43,520 nt of DNA, taken from a virus. Made by a program: the position numbers and the translations under genes. The notes beneath the pieces are model-generated. The model saw only the letters and a list, made by a program, of their open reading frames with translations, was not told the DNA's origin and ran no database searches. The DNA is taken from positions 1 through 43,520 of the IMG/VR virus record IMGVR_UViG_3300031951_000362. One strand, given 5' to 3'. Below are positions 8,583 through 14,772 of this stretch, piece after piece. How positions within the stretch are numbered: position 1 is the stretch's first letter; every line of letters begins with the position of its first letter.

Positions 8583-9225
8583 CTTTTTTAAGTTCTACGA
8601 CGAAAGAAACCCTAACCATGTGAAAGCAGTTCAGTGGTTAGAAGATAATCTTCCCGTCAAATATTTGGAAGATAATATTGACTGGGCAGAAATCTATAGA
8701 GGAAAAAAGTCTAGTGCTGCACCAGCCCCTGCTGCTGCAGCTCCTGTAACTGCGAGTGGTGATGTCCCTATGATGGGCATCAAGTTGATCAAAGAGTTTG
8801 AGGGATGTCATTTAAATGCATACCCTGACCCTCTTTCTGGTGGACTTCCAATCACTATTGGTTGGGGTTCTACCCGTAAGAAAGATGGTTCTCCTTTCAA
8901 ACTTGGTGAATCAATCACTCAACAGGAAGCTGATGACCTACTGATTAGTCAGTGTAAGAGTCAGTTTATTCCAGCACTTCAAAAGATTCCTCATTGGAAT
9001 GAAATGTCAGATGGTAAAAGAGGCGCTCTATTATCTTTCGCTTACAATCTTGGTGCTGGGTTTTACGGTGGCGATAATTTTAATACCATTACTAAGCGAC
9101 TTAAAAATAAGGAGTGGGATTTAGTCCCTGATGCTCTTTATCTCTATCGTAATCCTGGTTCAAATGTAGAGGCAGGACTCGCAAGACGCCGCAAGGCAGA
9201 AGGCGAAGCGTGGAAGAAAGGATAA
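8560..9225 (+). CDS. T4-type lysozyme (GH24 muramidase) with N-terminal module
   Basis: 221 residues. Residues 1-36 repeat the module of the preceding peptidase (DLHNFFKFYDERNPNHV, then AVQWLEDNLP). An Ala/Pro linker (about 51-66) leads to a GH24 domain: IKEFEGCHLNAYPDPLSGG carries the catalytic Glu, with downstream Asp and the Thr of GWGST matching the Glu-Asp-Thr triad of T4 lysozyme. It cleaves the glycan strand of peptidoglycan. No signal peptide, so as an endolysin it would need a holin; as a virion part it would act at entry. The shared module suggests both wall enzymes dock to the same partner. Confidence 0.9.
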   Translation: MARIDLHNFFKFYDERNPNHVKAVQWLEDNLPVKYLEDNIDWAEIYRGKKSSAAPAPAAAAPVTASGDVPMMGIKLIKEFEGCHLNAYPDPLSGGLPITIGWGSTRKKDGSPFKLGESITQQEADDLLISQCKSQFIPALQKIPHWNEMSDGKRGALLSFAYNLGAGFYGGDNFNTITKRLKNKEWDLVPDALYLYRNPGSNVEAGLARRRKAEGEAWKKG

Positions 9226-9228
9226 ATA
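9221..9228 (+). promoter_or_regulatory. Late promoter variant before the exported protein gene
   Basis: GATAAATA overlapping the lysozyme stop codon. A start near 9235 gives a leader of about 130 bases before ATG 9365. Confidence 0.6.
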
Positions 9229-9282
9229 AGATACAGTCATAACTGATTTTGATCTTAATGGTCTGAATCTACATAGTCCGAG

Positions 9283-9364
9283 TCCTCTGTGATTCGGTGA
9301 ATACTTTACTTTTCATACTTCGGTTTGTTTCGTTTAGTACACACTGAACTCACAGAGGATTTTT
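9283..9364 (+). promoter_or_regulatory. Leader stem that covers the ribosome binding site
   Basis: TCCTCTGTGA (9283-9292) is perfectly complementary to TCACAGAGGA (9350-9359), which contains the only Shine-Dalgarno (AGAGGA) before ATG 9365. The ten-base stem encloses 57 bases. The upstream strand also lies in the loop of a CCGA/TCGG hairpin (9278-9281 with 9294-9297), which could compete with it. Translation is therefore likely to be switched by refolding, a ligand, temperature or a ribosome. Confidence 0.65.
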
Positions 9365-10945
9365 ATGTCTTACACTAAGAAGGCGTTGGCTGCAGCGTCT
9401 GCATTATTAATGGGCACATTGCCTACAGCAGCATTGGCGCATACAAACTCTATTGGTTATGTTGGGGATGGGCAAGGTGGTATTACTTTCTGGTATGGAT
9501 CTTGGCACGGTGGAACTAACTTTAATGAAGCAGAAATTAAGTTAGAAGGTGCCAATGGAACCAGTTATACAACCACAATCAATCAATTTAATCTACTTGA
9601 GAGTTCAACTCCTGCTGGTTTGATTCCTGGAACAAACTACTTCACATCTGATGGAACCCAGTTAGTTCCTTATGGTGATCCTAATGGTGGTGGAGATTCT
9701 TACACATGGCAGGGTCTAAACTTCACTGGACTTTCTGCTGGTGACTATACCTTCACATATATTCCTTTAGGTGATGTTGAGTCCTACTGTACTACCTGTT
9801 CTCCAACGGCAGACTGGATGCCTATGGATAATATTATTCGTAGTGCTACTGTAACTCTTTCAGCAACACTTCTTTCTGGTGATGCTAACCAGAATGGAAT
9901 CCTGGATATCTATGAGTTTGGAACAGTACAACAACCATCAACACCAACTCTGGTAAGTTCTGTAACCAATCCATATTCTCAGTCTGTTGTTACTACAATA
10001 ACCGAAACCCCATCAGAAGCAGATGGTGTTCAGACTGTTGATAGAAACACCAGAACTGATACAACCACAACATATGCGACTGTAGATACTTATAGTGATA
10101 ACTCTACAACAACCGCATACTCAAGTTCTACTGTAACTACAAACGCAGCAGATAAGTTTACTGGACGCATTGACCAGTATCAAATGCTTGATAAGGTCGG
10201 TAATACTCTTCGTGGTGCCCTTAACCATACTCCTTCTCAAACCAAAGAGAAAGTTAGAGTCTTTTCCAAAAACTATCTTGGATGGGCACACGGAGACTAT
10301 GGATACTACGGCACTTCTACCATTCTTGGAACTGGTGTAGAGATTGATGTAAAACCAACTTGGACTATTGGTGGTCAGTATAATAATGTAAGTGTTGATT
10401 TAACTGGTGCCGACAGCACTTCGAGTCTTTCTAAAGAACACTTTGGTGTATTCAGTATGATGCGTGGTAATACATTATCACTTCGCACCAATGCTGGATA
10501 TGCTCTCAACAAGTATTCTGTTTCCAGAAATGTTGCTGGTGTATTCAATAATGATAGTGCTTCTAATGGGCAAGAGTGGTGGGTCAACAACAGACTCTAT
10601 TGGAATGCTCATAAGAATATCACTCCATTCGTAGGACACACTGTAAGTAATGTTTGTAGAGATGCCTTTAGTGAGAATGGTTCAGTTCAGTCTGCTAGAA
10701 GTGTTGGTGACTACAACAAGACAGAGAATGTCGGTGAAGTTGGTGTAAATGTTTCTCACCGCTTTGGTGGTAAGAAGAAAGATAAGTTTGGTGTTGCTTT
10801 AGAAGCATCCGTGAATACTAATACTGATGTGGAAGTTATTGCCTCTGTTGACTATAACCAAACTATTTTCATTGAAGGACTTCACCAGATTGCTGATGGT
10901 ATTAACAACACTCAAGTAGCAGCAAAGGTCAAATTTAGATTCTAA
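9365..10945 (+). CDS. Exported autotransporter-like outer-membrane protein
   Basis: 526 residues. A signal peptide (KKALAAASALLMGTLPTAAL, cleavage after ALA near residue 25) leads to a Gly/Thr-rich passenger. A calcium-loop motif DANQNGILDIYE (about residues 173-184) matches an EF-hand or dockerin-type loop. After a Ser/Thr linker (about 195-265), the last 260 residues alternate like beta strands and finish VAAKVKFRF; a terminal Phe is the usual outer-membrane barrel signal. The layout resembles an autotransporter. A phage gene for an outer-membrane protein would alter the surface of the infected host (adhesion, exclusion, nutrient uptake) or be a secretory fusion with a virion role. Function inferred; export and barrel features are seen. 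Confidence 0.75.
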   Translation: MSYTKKALAAASALLMGTLPTAALAHTNSIGYVGDGQGGITFWYGSWHGGTNFNEAEIKLEGANGTSYTTTINQFNLLESSTPAGLIPGTNYFTSDGTQLVPYGDPNGGGDSYTWQGLNFTGLSAGDYTFTYIPLGDVESYCTTCSPTADWMPMDNIIRSATVTLSATLLSGDANQNGILDIYEFGTVQQPSTPTLVSSVTNPYSQSVVTTITETPSEADGVQTVDRNTRTDTTTTYATVDTYSDNSTTTAYSSSTVTTNAADKFTGRIDQYQMLDKVGNTLRGALNHTPSQTKEKVRVFSKNYLGWAHGDYGYYGTSTILGTGVEIDVKPTWTIGGQYNNVSVDLTGADSTSSLSKEHFGVFSMMRGNTLSLRTNAGYALNKYSVSRNVAGVFNNDSASNGQEWWVNNRLYWNAHKNITPFVGHTVSNVCRDAFSENGSVQSARSVGDYNKTENVGEVGVNVSHRFGGKKKDKFGVALEASVNTNTDVEVIASVDYNQTIFIEGLHQIADGINNTQVAAKVKFRF

Positions 10946-10980
10946 AAACCTAAATACATAGAATTCATCACACGGAACTG

Positions 10981-11355
10981 ATGGACAAGAAAAAGGAAAA
11001 CCGTATGGGGACATTGATTCGTATTTTGATTTTGAGTTGGTCTGCTGCACTCCTCACCGCAAGTTATGCTGGGGCTCTATCTAAGATGGACCCCACCTTC
11101 ATTGCTACCGTCTTCACAGCTTCTGCTGCGACTTTTGGTATCAATACAATGAAGAAAGGTGGTGACGACGATGACCATGATCATCCAGCACCTGAACCAA
11201 GAAGAGAATTGGTTGTTGCTCCACCAGAACCACCAGCACCTGAGTTAGTTGTAGCAGAAACTCCTGTATCCCTTGAGGAAAGAGTAGAAGCACTTGAGAC
11301 TAAAGTAGAAGGTGAAGAAGGTGAAGGGTTCGTCACACCCCGCACAGGAGCATAA
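10981..11355 (+). CDS. Small membrane protein with acidic and Pro-rich tail
   Basis: 124 residues. Two hydrophobic segments (about 12-33 and 37-54), then GGDDDDHDHPAPEP and a Pro/Glu-rich cytoplasmic-type tail with a short possible coiled coil (EERVEALETKVEGE). ATG 10981 is used; ATG 11005 with AAGGA upstream is an alternative. Two close membrane helices and nearby lysis-type enzymes make a holin possible, but nothing specific proves this. The stop overlaps the next start (TAATG). Confidence 0.65.
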   Translation: MDKKKENRMGTLIRILILSWSAALLTASYAGALSKMDPTFIATVFTASAATFGINTMKKGGDDDDHDHPAPEPRRELVVAPPEPPAPELVVAETPVSLEERVEALETKVEGEEGEGFVTPRTGA

Positions 11356-11462
11356 TGTCCAAGTCACCAAACAAAGGTAAGAAAGGTTCCGCTGGTAATA
11401 AGAAGCAGAATCAAGGCAACGCAACCGCTAAGAAGGCGAAGAATGGCGGCAAAAAGAAGTAA
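11355..11462 (+). CDS. Very basic 35-residue lysine-rich peptide
   Basis: Starts on the preceding stop (TAATG) with GGAG at 11347-11350, and its own stop overlaps the next ATG the same way. About 14 of 35 residues are Lys, with no acidic residue (MSKSPNKGKKGSAGNKKQNQ at the start). Such composition suggests nucleic-acid binding or a packaged internal protein. No family recognised. Confidence 0.55.
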   Translation: MSKSPNKGKKGSAGNKKQNQGNATAKKAKNGGKKK

Positions 11463-11638
11463 TGGAACTCATTGCTTTTTTAATAGTTGGTTATGCCGAA
11501 ATTAGTCCTGGTAGTTGCCAGTTGGAATATTTTAGATACAATGAAATACACTCGCTCGTAATCCCGTGCCACGAGAATGGAACACTCCAAAAAGGGAGTG
11601 TTGGAATGCTCCCATCCATAAAATACTCCAAGCAATAG
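11462..11638 (+). CDS. Hypothetical 58-residue protein
   Basis: Coupled to the Lys-rich gene by TAATG. Short hydrophobic N-terminus (MELIAFLIVGYAEIS) followed by a polar part. Its second half overlaps the 11566 gene in another frame, so one of the two may be weakly or not expressed; a terminator-like hairpin just after its stop (11646) fits it as the last gene of its transcript. Confidence 0.4.
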   Translation: MELIAFLIVGYAEISPGSCQLEYFRYNEIHSLVIPCHENGTLQKGSVGMLPSIKYSKQ

Positions 11639-11766
11639 ATAATCACACCCGTCTTTTTTTAGAGACGGGTGATTTTTGGCATCAAGAGCAAGCAGATATA
11701 CTAAGGAAATATATAAAAGACCTGAAAGTATGGATACACAAAGAAGAGGGTTGGTGGAATGAATAG
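11566..11766 (+). CDS. Conserved-type small cyanophage protein
   Basis: 66 residues, GTG start. The pattern IHKILQAIDNHTRLFLETGD, then WHQEQADILRKYIKDLK is familiar to me from small proteins of T4-like cyanophages, which supports this frame over the overlapping one. Helical, with no enzymatic motif. A hairpin with a T-run lies inside its coding sequence (11646-11677). The next gene starts at 11759, overlapping its end. Confidence 0.6.
   Translation: MPREWNTPKRECWNAPIHKILQAIDNHTRLFLETGDFWHQEQADILRKYIKDLKVWIHKEEGWWNE
11646..11677 (+). terminator. Terminator-like hairpin inside a coding region
   Basis: Perfect nine-base stem CACCCGTCT (11646-11654) with AGACGGGTG (11663-11671) and then ATTTTT. 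It lies eight bases past the stop of the 11462 gene but within the 11566 gene, so it may end most transcripts while some read through. Confidence 0.6.
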
Positions 11767-11914
11767 TGAGTTTAACTGGGGAGTATTCATCATCTTATCC
11801 TGTGGACTTGCGTTCACAGGATATTGTGTTTTCTATATACTTAGGTTAGCCCACTTGGAGATGAAAGATGAAACACATAAGTCTGATTCTGTCCCTGACA
11901 AGTCTAAGCATTAG
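11759..11914 (+). CDS. Single-pass small membrane protein
   Basis: 51 residues with one membrane segment (GVFIILSCGLAFTGYCVFYI, residues 8-27) and a charged tail. Overlaps its neighbours on both sides (11766 and 11868). No family recognised. Confidence 0.5.
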   Translation: MNSEFNWGVFIILSCGLAFTGYCVFYILRLAHLEMKDETHKSDSVPDKSKH

Positions 11915-12080
11915 TGCTGCGATTGGTGTAGGAGCATATATCACCTATCAAAAAGCACAGAAGATTTTAGACAACCCAGAAGAGTTTGTTGGTGCTGTTG
12001 TAGAGAAGCAGGTCAACAAGGCATTTGAGAAACTTCCTCTGCCTAAACTAAATACGAAAGAGTTTAAACTTCCTTTCTAA
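11868..12080 (+). CDS. Small membrane-anchored conserved cyanophage protein
   Basis: 70 residues. N-terminal hydrophobic helix (LILSLTSLSISAAIGVGAYI) followed by a polar domain with DNPEEFVGAVVEKQVNKAFE. The same layout recurs in T4-like cyanophages, usually close to a thermonuclease gene, as here. The stop overlaps the next start (TAATG). Role unknown; it could be a membrane anchor or a signal-anchored periplasmic protein. Confidence 0.65.
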   Translation: MKHISLILSLTSLSISAAIGVGAYITYQKAQKILDNPEEFVGAVVEKQVNKAFEKLPLPKLNTKEFKLPF

Positions 12081-12511
12081 TGTCAGAAAAAGATCCGTAT
12101 ATTTACAGAATTAAGTCAGTTGGAAGAGTTGTAGATGGCGACACCATTGATGCTGACATTGATTTGGGGTTTGATATTTCTCTCACTAAACGAATTCGTC
12201 TGGCGGGTATTGATACCCCAGAAAGTCGCACGAGAGATCTCAAAGAAAAAGAACTTGGATTAGATGCGAAGAACTGGTTGAAGCATCAGTTAGAAGATGC
12301 TTTTGATGTTGTTATCCGCACAGAAAAACCAGATTCTACTGAGAAATATGGGCGCATTATCGGACATCTTTTTATTAACGGACAAGATGAATCTTTGAAT
12401 AACCAAATGATTACTGAGGGTTATGCTCTTCCTTATGATGGTGGAACAAAAGATAAGGACTGGGAACCACTCAGAGAAATTCGTAGAGCAAAGGGCACAT
12501 TGATTGAGTAG
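12080..12511 (+). CDS. Staphylococcal-nuclease-like thermonuclease
   Basis: 143 residues. VVDGDTIDADIDLGF, then KRIRLAGIDTPESR, a following Glu in EKELGLDAK and YGRIIGHLFING match the SNase fold, with the catalytic Arg, Glu and Arg set recognisable. It hydrolyses DNA and RNA with calcium. There is no signal peptide on this copy, so it acts in the cytoplasm or is carried otherwise; breakdown of host DNA for nucleotide reuse would fit with NrdAB. It directly follows the membrane-anchored gene. Confidence 0.85.
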   Translation: MSEKDPYIYRIKSVGRVVDGDTIDADIDLGFDISLTKRIRLAGIDTPESRTRDLKEKELGLDAKNWLKHQLEDAFDVVIRTEKPDSTEKYGRIIGHLFINGQDESLNNQMITEGYALPYDGGTKDKDWEPLREIRRAKGTLIE

Positions 12512-12514
12512 GGA

Positions 12515-13309
12515 ATGGAAATCCCAGAGATACAAGTTCACCAAGTTGAGGTTCCAGTTGTTCGTAGATTGGAACCACCTGTTGTCTTAACACCATCCAT
12601 AAGATCTTTACAAAAACCAGTAGTCCAAGTTCCTACTGCTGAAATTCCTTATTATGAACCCATTGATGTTCCAACAACGGAACAATGGAAACAGATAGTG
12701 GAGGGACAGAATTCGCAAAAAGAAAAGGAAGAAACCCAAGAAGAGAAGTCTAGGCAACTACCACCTGCCGCTCCTGTTGTTCCTCCTGCCGTTCAGGTTC
12801 CACAAGAAACACAGGTAGTTACACCACCACCAACAACAAACTTAGGAGTACCCGTCATTGAAGTACCCCTCATCGGACAAGTTCCCATCCCACCTAAAGA
12901 GCAGGTTATTCTTGCTGGCACCACTGCTACTGCTTCTGTTGCTGCGGCTCTTGTTGGCAAATCTCTGGTGGAATGGATGGTAGGTAAAATGAAACCTATC
13001 GTCCAGCAGGTGTACGTTCAGGCAAAGAAACGGCTCCACCGAGACCTGACGCCTTATGAGTTACAGGTTGACTTCGCTGCCCAACTGGAACTGAAGAAGA
13101 AGGTTTTGAAGACATTCCAGAAGGAACTAAAGCAGCAGAAGAAGGAACAATACCTCCATTGGACACAACAACAACATCAGCACATATCTTCGCATAAGGA
13201 GACTGGGGATGAAAATGTATCCCAGCCTTCATTGCTTCGCCGCATTTTAAGAGGCGGACGAGCTCAAAGTCCAAACGAGCCTTATCAGTCTCCGCCTTCT
13301 GGCGATTAG
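12515..13309 (+). CDS. Proline-rich protein with one membrane segment
   Basis: 264 residues, beginning three bases after the nuclease stop. Residues 1-130 are dominated by Pro, Val and Gln (VEVPVVRRLEPPVVL and similar), with a highly charged KEKEETQEEKSRQ patch. A hydrophobic segment AGTTATASVAAALVGK (about 133-148) may cross the membrane, followed by a Lys/Gln-rich helical tail (QLELKKKVLKTFQKELKQQK). The last 314 bases overlap, on the opposite strand, the end of the minus-strand exported gene. Function unknown. Confidence 0.6.
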   Translation: MEIPEIQVHQVEVPVVRRLEPPVVLTPSIRSLQKPVVQVPTAEIPYYEPIDVPTTEQWKQIVEGQNSQKEKEETQEEKSRQLPPAAPVVPPAVQVPQETQVVTPPPTTNLGVPVIEVPLIGQVPIPPKEQVILAGTTATASVAAALVGKSLVEWMVGKMKPIVQQVYVQAKKRLHRDLTPYELQVDFAAQLELKKKVLKTFQKELKQQKKEQYLHWTQQQHQHISSHKETGDENVSQPSLLRRILRGGRAQSPNEPYQSPPSGD

Positions 13310-13724
13310 TCCAAGTCTCTGCTGCTTCCTTACAGCGTGCTTGTAGACCACCATCCAAAGGAATGGAGATGGTCCCAGAGATTCCAAAGTTCTTTGCCCA
13401 GTTGTCCTTCTGTCCAGTTCTTTCTAAAGGAGTGGTAGGATCATTATCAATATTCGCAAGTTCCTCAAATGGTCTTTGACCACTATTTGTAGTAGTAAGA
13501 AATGGTGTCAGGTTAAAGGTTGGTCCTTGACAACTTACGCCACCACCGTATGAGTTGGTAACGTATGGACCTTGTAAGACCTGAACCGCCTGGTTTGTTA
13601 CACTTCCTGTTGAGGTTGCCTGTGGATTTGCAACCGCAGTGATTGGAGTATCCCCTTCCGCATATACAGGGGTCGCAAAGGCAGTGAGAACAAGGGCGGA
13701 TGCTATTGTGTGAAGACACTTGTT
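12996..13724 (-). CDS. Exported protein of unknown function, start codon unclear
   Basis: The frame encodes a signal peptide (NKCLHTIASALVLTAFATPV, cleaved after YA before EGD) and then a mature protein with VLQGPYVTNSYGGGVSCQG, NWAKNFGISGTISIPLDGG and a Cys-containing helical part. No ATG, GTG or TTG lies just upstream of the signal peptide; the only in-frame canonical start is far upstream at 13904, inside the preceding gene. The best positioned alternatives are a rare AUA overlapping the upstream stop (ATAG at 13703-13706) or a frameshift from that gene. The C-terminal third overlaps the + strand gene ending at 13309. The given right end marks the signal peptide, not a proven start. Confidence 0.6.
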   Translation of the reverse strand, partial: NKCLHTIASALVLTAFATPVYAEGDTPITAVANPQATSTGSVTNQAVQVLQGPYVTNSYGGGVSCQGPTFNLTPFLTTTNSGQRPFEELANIDNDPTTPLERTGQKDNWAKNFGISGTISIPLDGGLQARCKEAAETWTNRQKAETDKARLDFELVRLLKCGEAMKAGIHFHPQSPYAKICADVVVVSNGGIVPSSAALVPSGMSSKPSSSVPVGQRSQPVTHKASGLGGAVSLPERTPAGR

Positions 13725-14065
13725 GTATCTGTAACCGACATTATGGTTGTGCTGCGATTCACAGTTGTGTCTTTGATCATTCCTGGTCCCGAATAAGTTT
13801 CCGTGAACTGGAATGGAGCACCATTTTCCATAATGGTATAGGGTGTTCCTACTTTTGGTGTTGCGGGAATATTGATGTTTGTCCCTGTAACTGTGTAACT
13901 CCATCCTGTCTGATAATCAATTTGGCGAATAGTTTCATTTACAGTTGTTGTGGACTCCGTGTGTGAAGTCATTGTGCCGCTGGTGAAGTTAGGCGTAACG
14001 GGCACTGCTAGAGCGGGGGATATAAATCCCGTCGCTACTAGCAAGACGGGATTTATAAGTCTCAT
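13703..14065 (-). CDS. Exported protein, paralogue of the 14062-14556 product
   Basis: 120 residues with a signal peptide (MRLINPVLLVATGFISPALA). The mature part SYTVTGTNI...GAPFQFTETYSGPG parallels SYAVTGSNI...GQAFSFSESFTAGD of the upstream gene, so the two arose by duplication. The ATG overlaps the upstream stop (ATGA). A perfect 13-base inverted repeat covers codons 3-15. Likely periplasmic or surface-located; beta-rich by look. No known family recognised. Confidence 0.65.
   Translation of the reverse strand: MRLINPVLLVATGFISPALAVPVTPNFTSGTMTSHTESTTTVNETIRQIDYQTGWSYTVTGTNINIPATPKVGTPYTIMENGAPFQFTETYSGPGMIKDTTVNRSTTIMSVTDTTSVFTQ
14021..14057. repeat. Perfect 13-base inverted repeat over a gene start
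   Basis: TATAAATCCCGTC (14021-14033) and GACGGGATTTATA (14045-14057) around an 11-base loop. In the minus-strand mRNA this hairpin begins eight bases inside the coding region of the 14065 gene, where it would hinder initiation. Confidence 0.85.
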
Positions 14066-14556
14066 TTAAATACGCTTAACTCAATGGATCTTTGACCGAC
14101 TGCTTGAGTACCAGCACCACCAGCAGTAACCGTAGGAACACCAGTACCAGAAAGAGAACCAGCAAGGGAACCAGCAACACCACCAGAAGAAGTGGTAACG
14201 CTTCCGAAAGAAGGAAGAGAACCAACAACACCAGAGGTTACTGTTGTACCACTTGGAATAGCATCACCAGCAGTAAAGGATTCAGAGAAACTGAATGCTT
14301 GACCAGCGGTGTTTACATCATAAGAACCCTGAATCTGGGTAGCAGCAGCAGTGGTGCTTGCTGGAGCGGTAAGACCACCGAAAGTTGTAGCGGAAATGTT
14401 GCTTCCAGTTACAGCATATGAAGAACCGATTCTGGTTGCGGCAGAAGCAGCACCATCAACAGTCAGTTGTACCGAATCAACAATCTTATGGGTGATTTCC
14501 CCTGCAAAGACTGGAGTTGTTAAGAATAACGAAAAGGCTAGAAATAGTCTTTTCAT
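14062..14556 (-). CDS. Exported Gly/Ser/Thr/Ala-rich protein
   Basis: 164 residues from ATG 14556 (GTG 14574 is an upstream alternative). Signal peptide KRLFLAFSLFLTTPVFA then GEITH. The mature part is low in charge and rich in Ala, Gly, Ser and Thr, with SYAVTGSNISATTFGGL and GQAFSFSESFTAGD, and a C-terminal Gly/Ser repeat region. Probably a surface or periplasmic protein. First gene of the minus-strand cluster. The promoter should lie between 14575 and 14640; CTAAATAC on the minus strand (about 14582-14589) is a possible weak late-type box. Confidence 0.65.
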   Translation of the reverse strand: MKRLFLAFSLFLTTPVFAGEITHKIVDSVQLTVDGAASAATRIGSSYAVTGSNISATTFGGLTAPASTTAAATQIQGSYDVNTAGQAFSFSESFTAGDAIPSGTTVTSGVVGSLPSFGSVTTSSGGVAGSLAGSLSGTGVPTVTAGGAGTQAVGQRSIELSVFK

Positions 14557-14611
14557 TTGAGTTGCGATAAACACTAAAAGTATTTAGTGAAACTGCCTTT
14601 AAAATCAAATT

Positions 14612-14641
14612 CTTGACAAAAGATAAATAATCACTTATTAT
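14612..14641 (+). promoter_or_regulatory. Sigma70-like promoter with embedded late box
   Basis: TTGACA (14612-14617), 18 bases, TATTAT (14636-14641). The spacer contains GATAAATA (14622-14629). The start would fall at about 14648, exactly at the foot of the terminator hairpin that follows. Confidence 0.6.
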
Positions 14642-14647
14642 GTGTAG

Positions 14648-14671
14648 ACCCAACTTCTGGTTGGGTTTTTT
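14648..14671 (+). terminator. Rho-independent terminator right after a promoter
   Basis: ACCCAAC (14648-14654), loop TTCTG, GTTGGGT (14660-14666), then a T-run. It stops + strand transcription before the tail lysozyme gene or caps a tiny RNA from the promoter at 14612. The bases 14672-14772 hold no gene that I can support. Confidence 0.8.
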
Positions 14672-14772
14672 ATTATGAGTCATTGAAGTGACATTAGAGC
14701 CGAGGAAGGTGCCCCCAGAGATGGTTGTGGTATACCCCCCTTCTATTCGGATGTAGAGTTCAATTAAATTTA

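Noticed and set aside
10981-11355. Firm call of holin
   Set aside because: Two hydrophobic segments alone are not enough; no holin family motif was recognised.
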